From Karalla daura (Eukaryota; Chordata; Actinopteri; Chaetodontiformes; Leiognathidae): a stretch of DNA of 64,000 nucleotides. Under the pieces are notes generated by a model that saw only the letters and a list, made by a program, of their open reading frames with translations, searched no databases and was not told the origin of the DNA. Positions 11,536 through 24,138 of this stretch are shown piece after piece. Position 1 is the first letter of the stretch, and each line of letters starts with the position of its first letter. A program made the position numbers and the translations under genes. Location: positions 21,702,620 through 21,766,619 of the forward strand of contig CM055190.1 in the NCBI GenBank assembly GCA_029224185.1. Reading direction: 5' to 3'.

Positions 11536-14090
11536 ACCTATACATGCGTGTTGTAATGGTGTAATAGAAACTCTCTTTTTCTCTTTGGAGGGGGTCACAT
11601 GACCAGTTTGCTTCAAACACGATGGAGCGCTCTCGAGTGAGACTAAGCCTTTCCTAATTGTAAGTGTAAAATTTAATAAAGTTACAGAAATGCTAAATGT
11701 TTTAGCTCTCTATCCTCCACACATTGGAGTCTTGGAGACAATTTTACAAAAATTATGGCATGTTGCAAGAATAGACTAGAGCACAGATTAGACACCTACA
11801 AGTAGCAATTGCGCTTTAGCAAATTTTTAGCAATTTGAGAAATCTGATGAGATCGTTTACAGCGAATTACCATTATTAACGCTAAATTCAACACGTCTGA
11901 TTCAATACAGACAAAGCCTGCATTGCATTTTTTCTGTAAAGCTGATGCTGACTTTCCGTCCCAATGTTCTTAACCTGTTAATGGTGTTGCAGGAGTATGC
12001 TGGAGCCCGGTTTAACAAAGCAATGACTATCTATTGTTCCTGCAGTCCCAAGATAACGTACGACTGACTGTGAGGAGACCTGGAGCTACTAACAGCGTTG
12101 CTAGATTACAAAGTACAATCTAGAGGGGGTCAATACACCATCATAGTAATCAATATGAGACGCAGCAAACTAACCTCCACAATCACTTTTTTTATCTGAT
12201 CTTGTTCTATTTATTAAAAAGCAATTTACACTCTCATAAGACACCAATTGTCACTGGCCAATAGGTCTCAAATGTAATGATGAATAAGTTGGTACAAAGT
12301 GACTTCAGGAGGAAGAGCCATGTTTTCATAATGTGGAGAGGAGCTCTGCTCCAAAGCAGTTTTGAGAGGATTTGTAATAGTATATTGACCTTTTTTTACA
12401 GATTTCAATTGAGCTGCATGGAAGGAAATGATCAGAAAGGACGTGTAAGGCTGAGGCAGGTTGAAACCGGCAGGCGAACATGCAGCGAGTCGACATTCAC
12501 TCTGGGTTCGGACACAGCCTCAAACAAGCCCTGGAAACTGCTGAGAAAAACAACAAAAGAACATGGTCTTTCCACACAAACCTTCCTTTCACAACCACTT
12601 AATGACATGTTCCATAACAATCCCCATTTGCTGGTAAGTAATTCACAACATTAAGGTCTGTCGTTGTCTGTGAGTCTTTCATATGCCCAAAGCTAATCAT
12701 CAAACATTTAGCAGCAGCTTGTTGGGGTCCCTGCTGGGTTGGACTAATGGCTCGTGTGTATGAAGTATGACAGGCTTCTAAATTAAACCATTTGTTCAAA
12801 GCAGGTCAGCCTCAAAGTTAACCGTGAGCCTCGAACATGGCTGGTGTCTGTGCCTGCGTGGCCTACAAAGCCGCAGCTGGATCTGATCAATGTCAAATGA
12901 CCGTTCAGTCACATAGCCATCGCCATCACCATCACCATCACCACCGCCACCACGCTTCCGTTGACTTGCGTGAGTCGACGCAGAGCCGCTTCTTTGTCAG
13001 AGGATGAGGGGGAGGGCGCTCGATAAAATCTCCAAGAGGAAATAAGGAGTTTGTGACTCAGCTCATGACATAAAAGGCAGAAGAATCGCTGCCATTTAAG
13101 AATGTAAGTGTGAAAATAGGTCACGATATTTGAATGATTTATCCTGAAGGCCTCATTGCCATTGTGACTAATATTTCTCTATTATAGGGGTCTCCAAACG
13201 CCCCTTTTTTTATTAGGGGCCCGATTCAATGACAGAGAAGTACCAAAGTGCCTCTTTAAAAAAAAAATTACCATGAATGCAACTTGCTTTAACATGTTCA
13301 TTGATAATATAGAAACCCTTCATGGGTGCCTATCAGAAACAACGAAAGGCTTATAAAAGTGTGGTTAAATAAAAGCACTGGGTTACAGCACAGATATTTT
13401 AAGGCTCTTTTAATGTCCACTGGAACTCAATACCATCCATTCTCCTCTTGGTGCATGTGTGACTCACTCTGTCTCACTCTATTTGTTACATACTCCTCTT
13501 TCATCCTCCATCCGCACTCTATATCCCGGCCATCGCGCAAGTGTACACAACCACATGAAATGGCTAAAATAATACAAATGATCTGAGATAATAAGAAGTC
13601 ATCTTTAGTCTGTTGACTGAGTCACGATTGGATGCTGCAGCTCTGCGACTTCAATGGAGTTCAGACAACAAAATCAAAAGCTGTGAATTAATCTCTCCAG
13701 CCAAACTGAACACTCTTGCTTTAGTATATTCTTCTTCTCGCTCTCTCTTGTGAAAGAGGATGTGTCGTTTCATGTGTGCATATATCATGTATCATCGTGT
13801 ATCATGATGAAGGGGAGGATGATTTTGAACATTACCTTTACCAGAGTCCACAAAGATATCAAATGTATGACTCATCTCAGAGTCTGCAGTGAAGATACTG
13901 GGACTGTGGTGGAGAGATGTGCACTGAGGACGGTCGAGGCCATTCTCAACAATTCAGATCATCAACCTCATAACACCCTGATGGACCAAACGATTGTGGT
14001 GGTGGACGGCTCCTCTCTTCGATGTAGAGCAGAGACATATAGAACATTTTCAATTCTTCTGCAAATGGCAGATGAGTTCTTAGATACATG
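11536..14090. other. Non-coding stretch, no gene recognised
   Basis: AT-rich, no supported exon. A CATCAC trinucleotide-like run is at 12,918-12,950. Confidence 0.5.
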
Positions 14091-14091
14091 A

Positions 14092-14130
14092 ATTTCCCTT
14101 TGGGGATCAATAAAGTCATTCTTATACTAT
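14092..14130 (+). repeat. Short dispersed repeat end (TTTGGGGATCAATAAAGT)
   Basis: Typical 3' end of a common fish element, usually followed by TCTA-like repeats. Another copy is at 46,583-46,625 and a reversed one at 58,590-58,622. Confidence 0.65.
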
Positions 14131-14184
14131 TACTATATACTATACTTATACTATTCCTATTCCTGCAGGTACCTACTACTACAA

Positions 14185-14375
14185 CTGCTGGGTCTGCTGG
14201 AGCCTCTCTCACTGCATCTCAAGGCAGGGAACGCGCCCTGGCCAGGTGGCAGGTCCATCTCAGGACACATAAACACACACACGCACACCATTCACTTTAA
14301 TTGGGGGAACATGCAAAGTCCACACAGGAAGACCCTCGGTCTGCCTGGAGCTGCCCTAGGAGTCGATCCTAGGGA
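14185..14375 (-). repeat. tRNA-like dispersed repeat, reverse copy
   Basis: One of the fuller copies here: tail (GGGTCTGCTGGAGCC), CATTCAC middle, GGGGGAACATGCAAAGTCCA, and head ending GGAGTCGATCCTAGG. Confidence 0.65.
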
Positions 14376-15260
14376 CCTAGGTTGTATTATATTCAATTTT
14401 ACTTGTGCAATATACAAAATAAAATGTAAAACATATTATATTTTATTTTTAGGAAGGTCTGTTTCTATTGATCTGTATGGCATTCTGGACAACTTTGTAG
14501 TGCTCTATAAATAAAGTATGAGTTAAGATGGGTAATTTAATATCAAACTACTTATTGAAAGTCCTATGATGACACAAATAACTCCTTGTGTCTTTGTGAT
14601 TTTTAAATATCATCTCTCAAACTTATCACTTTATGTGCTGTCAGTGCCATACCTGGGATCATAACGCCCTTTTCTCTGATTTTAATTCGACTCGTTCCGT
14701 TCTCTCCGTCTTAATATTCAGTAGTTTCTTTTTCCATTTCTACAGCTGCGGTTTATGTTCCAAACTCTCCTCCGTTTTACCTCCACTGCACTAAATGGAC
14801 CAGCTAATAACTTACGTTACGTTCCGGGATTTTCTTTCTTTCCAAGTGCTTTACTGCTGTTCTGTGTGTCGGCACAACCGCAGGGCAGAGACAATGGGAG
14901 TTTAGCCCCGCGTCAGCTCCGCTCGGGCCTCCGGGAGGGGAGCGCTTCCCACCGAGCAAGACACAGGGCAGCGGCGGTAAGCAGCGGGTGACAAAGAGAC
15001 AGGAAATTACAGGTGAGACAGAGAAAAATGGGGTTAGGCTCGGGACAGGAATGCAGAGGGAACGCGGCGGAGGAGCGGCGAGGAGTAAATTGACTTTGAG
15101 GAGGTGAAACTCTAAGTCTATGCCCAGAAGAGACTGATTATGATAAGGAGACGAAAGGAGAGAGAGGAGACACATATTTCATTAAGGGATGGGGAGGAGG
15201 CCCGGGGAGGGGTAAGCGTTGCCGTTTTATCTTTTCCCTTTTCTTTTTTTCACCTGTGTT
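14376..15260. other. Non-coding stretch with a GC-rich patch
   Basis: No gene recognised. The part from about 14,870 to 15,215 is richer in GC and CpG, with GGAGG words. Confidence 0.45.
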
Positions 15261-15265
15261 GTTAG

Positions 15266-15299
15266 ACAAGCTAATTAGGTTAGCTGCTAATTAGCTTGT
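15266..15299. promoter_or_regulatory. 13-bp inverted repeat with TAATTA in each arm
   Basis: ACAAGCTAATTAG (15,266-15,278) and CTAATTAGCTTGT (15,287-15,299), spacer GTTAGCTG. Two homeodomain-type cores face each other. Regulatory role is inferred. Confidence 0.6.
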
Positions 15300-15318
15300 T
15301 TTGATTCACTAAGTCACC

Positions 15319-15337
15319 TTGACCTACGCTTTGACCT
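15319..15337 (-). promoter_or_regulatory. Direct repeat of AGGTCA half-sites (DR6)
   Basis: TTGACCT at 15,319-15,325 and again at 15,331-15,337, giving two AGGTCA nuclear-receptor half-sites on the minus strand with 6 bp between the hexamers. Function is a guess. Confidence 0.35.
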
Positions 15338-15359
15338 CGTGGCGACTAACCGAATAGAC

Positions 15360-15475
15360 ACAGGCAGACAAACAAACACACGCACACACGCACGCACCAA
15401 GGCAAACATACAGGCACAAGACGCACACACAGATATGGCCCGCAAGATGCACACGCACGCAAACACAAAAGCACA
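15360..15475. repeat. Degenerate CA-rich tract
   Basis: ACACACGCACACACGCACGC-type sequence. A shorter CA tract follows at about 15,705-15,735. Confidence 0.7.
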
Positions 15476-15874
15476 TGCCGCTGGGAGCCCCGTATAAGCA
15501 GCTAGCAGACAGTTATATTGGATTTGTTTGGGAGGGGGTCAGGACCAATGAAATTAATCAAGTTCTGTTCCACTCGTACAGAAGCTCACACACTCTCTCA
15601 CCGTCTGCGAGGCTCTCTGGATACACCTCCCTCGCTCTTAATGCCCACCACTCTTTAAAGCTAATGTCCTCTGCCTGCCTCACTGTCTCTCAGTCTCAGA
15701 CGCGTGCGCACACGCACAAACACACACACACACGCAGGTGTTGCATTACTGCAATAATAAGTTTATAATGCCAAAGAGTAATCAGATCATGTCTTATTGT
15801 TACCAAAATGTGATTACGCATTATTGTAATTGGATGGCACAGATTGAATTACAGTGGGAAAAAACGTAGCAGGT

Positions 15875-16005
15875 TGCGGGTGACACAGTGGACTGGCGGA
15901 TAGCACGGTTGTCTCACAGCGAGGTTCAACTCCCGGTCACACTGTGGGCCTTTCTGTGTGCAGTGTGCACGGGCGTCCCTTCCCCACTCCAAAAACATGC
16001 ATGTT
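15875..16005 (+). repeat. tRNA-like dispersed repeat, head part
   Basis: GACACAGTGGACTGGCGGAT and then GGTTCAACTCCCGGTCAC resemble RNA polymerase III A and B boxes, followed by TGTGGGCCTTTCTGTGTGCA and CCAAAAACATGCATGTT. This is the head of the family whose tails occur elsewhere in the window. Confidence 0.65.
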
Positions 16006-16085
16006 TACATCATGTTAATACATGATAAAGATAAAGATACAGCGGTAGTAGCTGCATACCCGCATGTTACCATTACAGTGTCACA

Positions 16086-16180
16086 GGGGTCACTCCAGCC
16101 CACATAATAATAATGATAACTTGTATTTACATGGCGTCTTTCAAGATACTCAAGGTGCTTTACATGAGTGTGAGTGGGGT
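16086..16180 (+). repeat. Dispersed repeat (TTTACATGGCGTCTTTCAAG type)
   Basis: ATAATAATGATAACTTGTAT, then GGCGTCTTTCAAGATACTCA and AGGTGCTTTACATGAG. A very common teleost repeat pattern from memory. Confidence 0.6.
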
Positions 16181-16264
16181 TGAGGGGCTGAGGTTAAGGA
16201 CACAGATTAAGGGAAAGAGGGAGGAAACCAGAAAAGGGAAAAAGTTGAATTACAGCCTTAGACA

Positions 16265-16560
16265 TATGGCATACACCCTGGATAGGTCAGCAGCTGGGGT
16301 TGTTAAAAATCACAACCCAAAAACACAAACCCAACCCACAACACATTCAGGGCCCAGCACATCACACGGCACACACATCTTTCACTTTTCCACCTACTCC
16401 ATCTTAATGTATGTTTGAGGACTGTGGGGGGTGGGGGGGGGGGGGGGGGGGCAGAGTGCCTGTAGAAGACTCAGGCAGACAAAGGGAGAACATGCACTAA
16501 GCAGAAATGCCACCAGCCGGGATACAGACCGGCACAAATGTCGAACAAGGGCCTTGTTTT
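16265..16560 (-). repeat. tRNA-like dispersed repeat, reverse copy with G-run
   Basis: Reversed words ACACCCTGGATAGGTCAGCAG, TTTGAGGACTGTGGGGGG and GGGAGAACATGCACTAAGC. The GTGGGAGGA part has expanded into a G-run at 16,425-16,451. Confidence 0.55.
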
Positions 16561-19500
16561 GGACCAAAACCAAGAGTAGAAGCTTGTTTGGAAAGTTTGT
16601 TCTCGTCTCAAAGCTCAACTGTGAGCTGACCACAAAAACATCACCGGGTTGAAAAAAATAATAAAAAATCTTTTTTTCTTTTAAAAGAGCAGCCTGTTTA
16701 CCATTTCAGACAACAGGTCTGTTTACAGGCTGACATTAGCACATGCCAATTCTGGTGCCTCCAGTTACTGAGACACATCATCCCGCAAGCCGACAGCAAA
16801 ACATGCCAACATGAAAGGTAAAATGGATGTGGCATTTATGGTGCTGGAACACATTCATACACACACTCATCGCGTCCTTGCCCTTGCCTCTGTCTGGTCG
16901 GTCAGGGGTGTAATGGAAATGGGTACGGCCCTTAAAATTAAGGCTAGATTGTTGATTCGGATAAAGATGATGAACTCAAAGCAATTCCAGACACAGCTTT
17001 ATAGCGCCACAAAGACAATAAAAGATAAAAATAAAAAACACAACCAAAACTTAATAATATGGGAGGCCAAGACACATCAGTATTTTCAAATGCCACCAGA
17101 TGCGCGAGGAATATCATCCATCCAACAAACAGTTCTGACAATGGTGACAATGATGCCCTGGAGCCATGTCCAGGTAGACAGTCACACTGCAAGATCCTAG
17201 TTACATAGACACTGATATTCCCAATATGACCTTCTGTTCATAGAACAATCCATTCATGTGGCCATTCAGGATTCCGGATTAACGGCCACATTATAGCACA
17301 TATCGTTCATAATATCAAAATATGGGAGAGTAGACCGACTGTAGCCACTAGTGTTATTCTGCTTTGTTATAACATAATAGTTGATCTTCCGGTAACTTTC
17401 CAACATGCTCAGACAGACATTGTTCAGCCACCTGCTTAAAATTCTGATGTCCTCTGACTTCTGTATATATCTTGTGACATCCTTGAGACAAGGTTCCTGT
17501 TTTTACAAGCCTTCAGAGTCCAGGTCCAGCAACTCCAACTGGACTCCCTAGATCTTAGGTGTCGTCATATCACACTGTACTTCTGCCATACTGACGCTGA
17601 CAGTCCTTTACTTGAACCGGTGCCACTGAGCTCAGTGGGCAAATCTTTCTCCTCTTCGCTGCTGGTACCTCCAGGCTCGCTACGCTCAGGTGATTGACGG
17701 TGATGAGCAGCAGAGGTGATCTGTTGTCAAACTAGCCCACAGAGCCGGCCGGACACCTCTGTTTTTGCCAGTGCTTGTGGTTTACAGGGATTTGAGGATC
17801 TGTTTCTTAAAAGCCAACCTGTCCGCTTAACATCCCCTGCCATGGCTGATGATGGCTCGTTGGCTGATCGTTTGCCTTCACGCTCGGTCGTTCACCTATA
17901 TTTACATTAAATTGAATTACCTGCAAAAAAGTGCATCTATGGTCATGATGGTATGTACCTCAAAGCCCTAAGAAAGCCATTGCAGTCTGCAAAGTGTAAA
18001 CTGCGAGTAGTCAGAGGGGCGATGTTGTCAGAGTTGCAATAAACTCCACCATCTTATCATCTGTCTTTCAGACGCCCCCGGTTCCCCAGTTTCACCACTG
18101 AAAAAGTCAAAGCCGGAGGGATCCCAGTCAATGGTGGCAAAAGTGGCAGCTTTTAAAACCAGCCAATCTCCCCCCCAGAGTCCCTGAATAATGCACTTTG
18201 TGTCAGCGATATCAGTAACATTTAACTGCAACAAGCCTCGTCTGCTCAGACGCAGCGCAGGCCTCTCCACCGAGCCTGCAATTTGTTCGTCCAGAGGCTG
18301 TCTCGACGGAGCGCCTGAGTGATGCTGCTGTCTGCGGCACAACCTGCCGCTGGATCAGAACGACTCTAGTGGAGGGTGAGGACGAGGAGAATATTCCGAC
18401 AGAAATATAAAGTTTGACTTGTTTGGTTTATCTATGCGCTTTGTGAAACTTTGGGGAGCTAACTTGTTCACTTTTGAAGTCCTGTCATTGTATGGCTGAC
18501 ATCTTTACAGTAATAATGTCGGACGGCAACAATATTCGGTTTGAAGGAGCAGTCCCGCATCTACAATTTAAAAATCTAAAATCAAAAGTGTTATCAGAAT
18601 ATGTATGCACGAAATGTACTTGTTTTCTGAGGTCTTATGCATTCGTGTGTGAAATGGTACTTCATTAACATCACATTAAATGATTTATTGTATGTATTCT
18701 TAATCTGAGTGTGTTACGTTACTTGTAATTAGAGTTATCAAATGTAGTGGAGCACAGTCTTAACTGTTCTTAATTCTGTTTTAATCTTTATGGACTCCAA
18801 ATGCTGCCTCCTACTACTTCTACTCAGTCAGTACGGGGGAAAAAATAGAAAATAAAACACTGTGAACTCTGAACATCCCTTCATGAGAGCACAACAAAGA
18901 AAGACATTGAAGTCTCCGCTCCATGGAAACGAGCTCCAGTCTCGGGGGCCATTAGTGAGGGGTCAAGATTTGTAGTTCCTCTAATGGTCGTTTGCAGGCT
19001 GACTCCAAAAGCAAGCAAATCCTCCTTTCAGAACACTGTGTGTGTGAACCCAGACAACTGTACAGCATTTGAAAATGATAAAAAACAGAGGGAAAATGGC
19101 AATTCCTTTCTCAAAAAAAAAAAAAATCCTCTGTGCTTTTTTAACATTTTGTTCACACTGCCGTCTTGTGCTTATCTTCTTCTGATAGTTTTGGCGGTGA
19201 CTCGATGTTGCATTTGTTCTTCTGGTCACCTCTGACCGGAGAGTGTGGGTTGTGTTTTCCCTCCTCGGTCGGTGAGGAAGGTGAGGCTGCCCTGTGCTCT
19301 TGCCAGCAATCACTTCAAAAGTTATTTGAGGTATGAACGGGAGTACAAATGGACTTAAGTGTGACTGAATCGATGAAACTCGCAAAGTGTTTCCGGTTAA
19401 GATCTGCAGAGAATGCAGAGAAGTGCTGCTACGCTGAACATCGTTGGTGCAGACTTCATTCCGTTCATTCTTGTCATTAGAAAAAGGAAGCTTGTGTTTC

Positions 19501-19585
19501 TTTGTACAGGAATGTCATCCTCGCTATGTTTTGTTAAGGGTCTGGAGTCCTGGCATGACACACTCTAACCAGGCTGCATAATAAT
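16561..19585. other. Non-coding stretch, no gene recognised
   Basis: No exon with both splice support and a recognisable product. The 18,030-18,350 part has a 104-codon minus-strand open frame that I could not place; it may be an old repeat. Confidence 0.45.
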
Positions 19586-19689
19586 GTAATGGTGTGGTTA
19601 CGTGACTCACCCAATGTTGAGAGCACTTGCGTATGCAAAAGTAAATTCCTGACTGGACTACATAAACCTGCCCCTTACCTTAGTCCCAG

Positions 19690-19905
19690 CCAAATCCAAG
19701 AGTGGAGTTTGCATACGTGCATGGATTTTCTCTGGATACTCCTCCCACAGTCCAATCAGTTGGAGACTATTGGCCCTAGGCAGCGGAGTGATATGTGTGC
19801 CCTGCCATGGATCTGTTCAGGGTGTGTCCCCTCTCCACTCTATGTGCCCTGGAGATGGATTTCAGTGGGTACCGTATAAAGCAGATAAGATGGATGAATG
19901 GATAA
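19690..19905 (+). repeat. tRNA-like dispersed repeat, plus copy (middle and tail)
   Basis: TTTTCTCTGGATACTCCTCC, CACAGTCC, ATCTGTTCAGGGTGTGTCCC, and a tail GATGGATGAATGGAT. Confidence 0.7.
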
Positions 19906-20985
19906 ATTTAATCCATTACTATTAAATCAAGCTGTCAGCCCCCTCACCATTACCCCTAGCGATCACAATAAAACCTGGTTATGGAAACATCGTCTGTGAC
20001 ATGCCCACGAGTAGCAATTGTGCCTCATCTAGATTTTAGGAGCTTTACTTTTACTCTGCAATAAAGCTGTAATGGAAACGCACCTCACGTAATCTGATCT
20101 GAAAGAAAGGTGCAAGCTGTAATTGCCATGGGTCACGGATGACCGGGAGCAACGAGCTCGCAGTGAGCCTCCTCCGGCTCATCCAAAGTACGGCCGTCGC
20201 CTGGGTTGTTTCATTCAGACGTGGCAAAAGCGCCCACCGTCGCCTCACAGGAATCACACAAACCCCCTCAATGATTGATGCGTAGAACGCTGGCCTTCCT
20301 CGGTTTATCATAAATTCTTCAGGGAGAGTGAACTCCCACTAAAAGGGGGACTGCCTGGCGGCGAGGAGCGCACCGCTTTTAAAGAGGTGGGAGGAGACGG
20401 GTCCGCGCCAGCCGCTACGGGCCACGCACCCACCGACAGAGAGTTACCCCCCCCCCCCCCGCCCGCGTTCGGCTTGCTCTCTCACTGGCTCACAGGTGAG
20501 CCACACGCCCGTGGCCTCAGACACACCAGACGCAGACACCGCGATCGCTCTAGTGATCGCCACGGTTCGCTGCACCCCGCACCTGTGCCGTGGCGCCCAA
20601 AAATATCTCAGAGGACCTTGACCGAACTTTCCCTCGAGCCATGTTTCATCCCTCCCGTCATCTGTGTCATCCAATCGCCTCCATCATCCGTGGCGCGCTA
20701 GGCACGTCATTCATCCTCAAACCGACCGCTTGCTTAGGAGTACTAAGTAACACATGATCGTCCCTCGTGAGTCAACGCAATGTTTGTCTGCATTTTGTTT
20801 CATAGAAAGGCTAATTATTTGATCTGCTGAGATTTGGGGCTGATTTTCTTAACTTTGATATCAATCCTTGAACATTTCTTCATACTGAGAAGAAAAATCT
20901 ACTATTGACTATTATTAGAATAGTAAAATAATTGACAAGCATTTTAATACCAGCTTTAACAGCTTCTTCAATGGAAACATATATA
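19906..20985. other. Non-coding stretch with CpG-rich patch
   Basis: No gene recognised. About 20,130-20,700 is GC- and CpG-rich, with a C-run at 20,447-20,461; the rest is AT-rich. Confidence 0.45.
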
Positions 20986-21021
20986 ATGCGAATATTATGC
21001 AAATAGTAACATTATGCAAAT
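20986..21021 (+). promoter_or_regulatory. Cluster of three octamer-like (POU) sites
   Basis: ATGCGAAT (20,986-20,993), ATGCAAAT (20,997-21,004) and ATGCAAAT (21,014-21,021). The last two sit in a 17-bp tandem duplication. The perfect octamer is a known POU-factor site; function here is inferred. Confidence 0.45.
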
Positions 21022-21090
21022 AACATATTCTTTCTTTAGTTCTCTATTACAGGAAATTGAATACCATTAACCACTAAGGTTAAAGGCAGG

Positions 21091-21530
21091 TCAGATGATG
21101 GATGGATGGCTGGATGGATGGATGGCTGGCTGGATGGATGGGTGGATGGATGGATGGATGGATGGATGGGTGGATGGGTGGATGGATGGATGGATGGATG
21201 GATGGGTGGCTGGATGGATGGATGGCTGGCTGGATGGATGGGTGGATGGATGGATGGATGGATGGATGGGTGGATGGGTGGATGGATGGATGGATGGATG
21301 GGTGGCTGGATGGATGGATGGATGGATGGATGGATGGATGGATGGACGGATGGATGGATGGACGGATGGATGGATGGATGCATGGATGGATGGATGGATG
21401 GATGGATGGCTGGATGGATGGATGGATGGATGGATGGATGGATGGATGGATGGATGGACGGACGGACGGATGGACGGATGCATGGATGGATGGATGGATG
21501 GATGGATGGATGGATGGACGGATGGATGGA
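21091..21530 (+). repeat. GGAT minisatellite with 100-bp higher-order unit
   Basis: About 440 bp of (GGAT)n with GGCT, GGGT, GGAC and GCAT variants. The variant pattern from 21,121 recurs from 21,221, a 100-bp period with a 4-bp loss in the second copy. Several frames are open and read as MDGW repeats; none is a real gene. Confidence 0.95.
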
Positions 21531-23769
21531 AATACCACTACAATGTCTAACATTAGCGCAATTAAATGAGCAAGACGAGCGTCAGCAGGCTTACGCGCTG
21601 AAACCTGAAGCCAAACAAAAAGGTATTCTGATAGTGAACAACAATATCACAGCAATTACATTAGTGTCATCGCTGAATGGATGTCCGCCACCCGAATTGA
21701 TGACCAAATAACCAAACCCTACACCTTAAGGGAAAAAAATGGCTTTATAATGAACAATAAATAAGCACGGAAGTCTGCTACTTAGGCACGTGTATACATA
21801 TTAAGCGTTAATCCATCTTGACTATCATTATCCCGCAGGGCATCCATCATGGGCCCGCTTCCCATTACTTTCATCTGGTTTCTTTATGAGCGCCACTTGC
21901 TTCGATAAATTGGATCATAACTCTGAGGCCCGTCACCGTGCATCTCACCTTAAAGCCGGTGTGCCGTGCCAGGCCCCCCCCCCCCCACCCCACCCCCCAC
22001 CCCGGGGCCTTAAGCGGGAGTGGACGTCCGCACCTCTGCACGGCCCATTGTCCCCTCGCTCTGCGGCATCGTCTCCAAACCGCCGTTGTGAGGTCCGCCG
22101 TGTGTGTGTGACCGCGAATGGTCAGAAATGGAGAATGTGAGCGGCCGAGGACAGTGAAGAGCACCATCCCCCGCCACCTTCATTCCCTCCGCTTGGATCC
22201 TATCAGGTAGCGACTGTGCGTTGCACGTAGCGCTGCAGCGGCGAGAAAGCCTCGCGTGTTAACTGGATTCCTCTGCATACGTCCACAAAGATTGCCTGTG
22301 CGGTTTTGGATGCGCTCAGGTGAAAAGCAATGCAGGATACGAGCATATGGTACAATGCCTCCCCCCACCTGTATCGCTGCCTAATGAGATATACACACTC
22401 AAACACAAAAACATGGTTGTCTGAGGCGAGGAGCTTGTAAACTGCGATTCAACTTTCAGCCTGGATGAACAAGACAGGCCTTTCCATCTGATTTCACCCT
22501 TTCATTTTGTCACTCCTTCAGTCTTCCATTCCCTTTCGCCCTCCGCTCTTAATTTGTTTTGCTAGCCTATCTCCCGCTCGCAGTCTCTCCCTGTGTCTCC
22601 CCCACACCTCTTCCACTGGCCCAAGTCCGCGCTTTTCTCCCTCACCTGCTTTCAATTAGTCCTCTTGTCCATTTCTTATCACCTGCCCTTAATTCCTCCA
22701 TCCTTTCCATTCCTGGCCCTTTTTAATTTTCTCCATTTGATTTTCCCTGTTTGGGAGGTACAACTCCTCCCTCTCATCTCTCCCTCCCCCTCCCTCCCCC
22801 CCTTTGCCTCATTATCGCTCCTTCTCTGTCTCCCTCCCCCTCCTCACTTCCATTTTTTTATTCCTCTCTTTGTTTCTGTCCACCTCTGAAGCTTAATTTA
22901 CTATGCATCTATGATTGTTCCACCATCCAGGCAGCCATTTGCTCACTCGCTTCCCTTGTTCATTCTTTGCTGGCTTGCCAAAGATAAAAAAAAAATAAAA
23001 AAGTGGCATAGAAAACTTTTGTTTTTCCTCCACTTATTGCAATATTGCTGCCATTGCTGCCATTGGTAGCTTAGTGTCTTGATGACTATCACCTGAGTCA
23101 CCTCACACTGGGCTCTTCCCTTCATGGACGTTCCCCATTTTAGCCACCTGGCACGTTTCAAGAGTACAGAAATATTGGTTACAGTGTGAGCGAGTGGGCG
23201 GCACCCTGCTCTTCATCTGTGTGCGACAAACCAGTGACGCCTCTGTTAGCACTTTGCGCAGCCCGTTCCACCAGCGCGTGAACGCAGCTTGGGCCTGCAA
23301 AGCCATTTGAGTGGTCCCGAAGAATAGAAAAACTCTTTTTAGGAACCAGTCCATTTACCACCGCTGTCTGCCCTCTCCGACCCCACTGCCGTTCAGGCGG
23401 GTAAAAGAACAGGAGAAAAGAAACTCAAGGTTGAGTGCAGACGACAGGACTTTTTCTTCAATTTTACTCTTTTTTTCAGTCCGCAGAAAGCGCGGCAGCT
23501 CTGAATTGTGCAGGTAAATGTCACATGGAATATAAAACTTGTCTGCCTAATGGTTTTCATTTGTTTGTCTTGAATATTACAATTATCTGGTCCATTACAA
23601 GACTCCCTCAACCATTATCTCGCCCGCTCTGTGCCTTTACGGTGTCACAGCCCACCTCCACTGCATACAGAGCATCCTGGTCAAGCCTCCAGTCCATCGC
23701 ATGGTGCACACACACTATTCACTCTCACACTCAGCCTCCAAGAGCCTCCAATGGCTCTAAACATCCAAC
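21531..23769. other. Non-coding stretch, no gene recognised
   Basis: Contains a C-rich run at 21,975-22,005 (possible i-motif/quadruplex) and a pyrimidine-rich tract at about 22,490-22,890. No supported exon. Confidence 0.5.
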
Positions 23770-23850
23770 TTCAAGTCAGCTCAACTTTATTCAAAGTGCC
23801 AGCTCATAACCGTGACACCTCGAGGCGCTCTGCGTAAACAGAAGACGCAG
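23770..23850 (+). repeat. Diverged dispersed repeat (CAACTTTATTCAAAGTGCC type)
   Basis: CAGCTCAACTTTATTCAAAG followed by TGCCAGCTCATAACCGTGAC and CTCGAGGCGCTCTGCGTAA resembles the fish repeat TTTATTTATAAAGCGCCA with AAGGCACTTTACA. Similarity may run on to 24,000. Confidence 0.4.
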
Positions 23851-24134
23851 ACAAGCAAAAGATGAGCGAGATCAGACGGCAGGGCAACAAAGAGTCGACG
23901 AGAATCAGAACGATTCGCTGGTACCGAGCGCAACGCCGACAAGGACAGGATGCGCAACGAGACCGTCCCATTTATAAACATTATAAGTTCTATGATTTTA
24001 TTCATCAAACGGGGGGGGGGAGGGGAGGGGTTGAACAAGAGTAAAAACAAAGCAGAACAAAGAGCCCGATGCCATCTGGCTTGTTGTTCTTCGTCACACG
24101 GGCTCGCCCTATGAGCGCACCCTCACCTCCTGCA

Positions 24135-24138
<4 letters not shown>

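Noticed and set aside
15920..15940. Possible tRNA gene (B-box-like GGTTCAACTCC)
   Set aside because: No cloverleaf could be drawn around it; it fits the head of a dispersed repeat.
18028..18342. 104-residue minus-strand open frame
   Set aside because: No recognised domain or good splice sites; possibly an old repeat.
21036..21711. Several open frames reading MDGW or HPSI repeats
   Set aside because: All come from the GGAT minisatellite.
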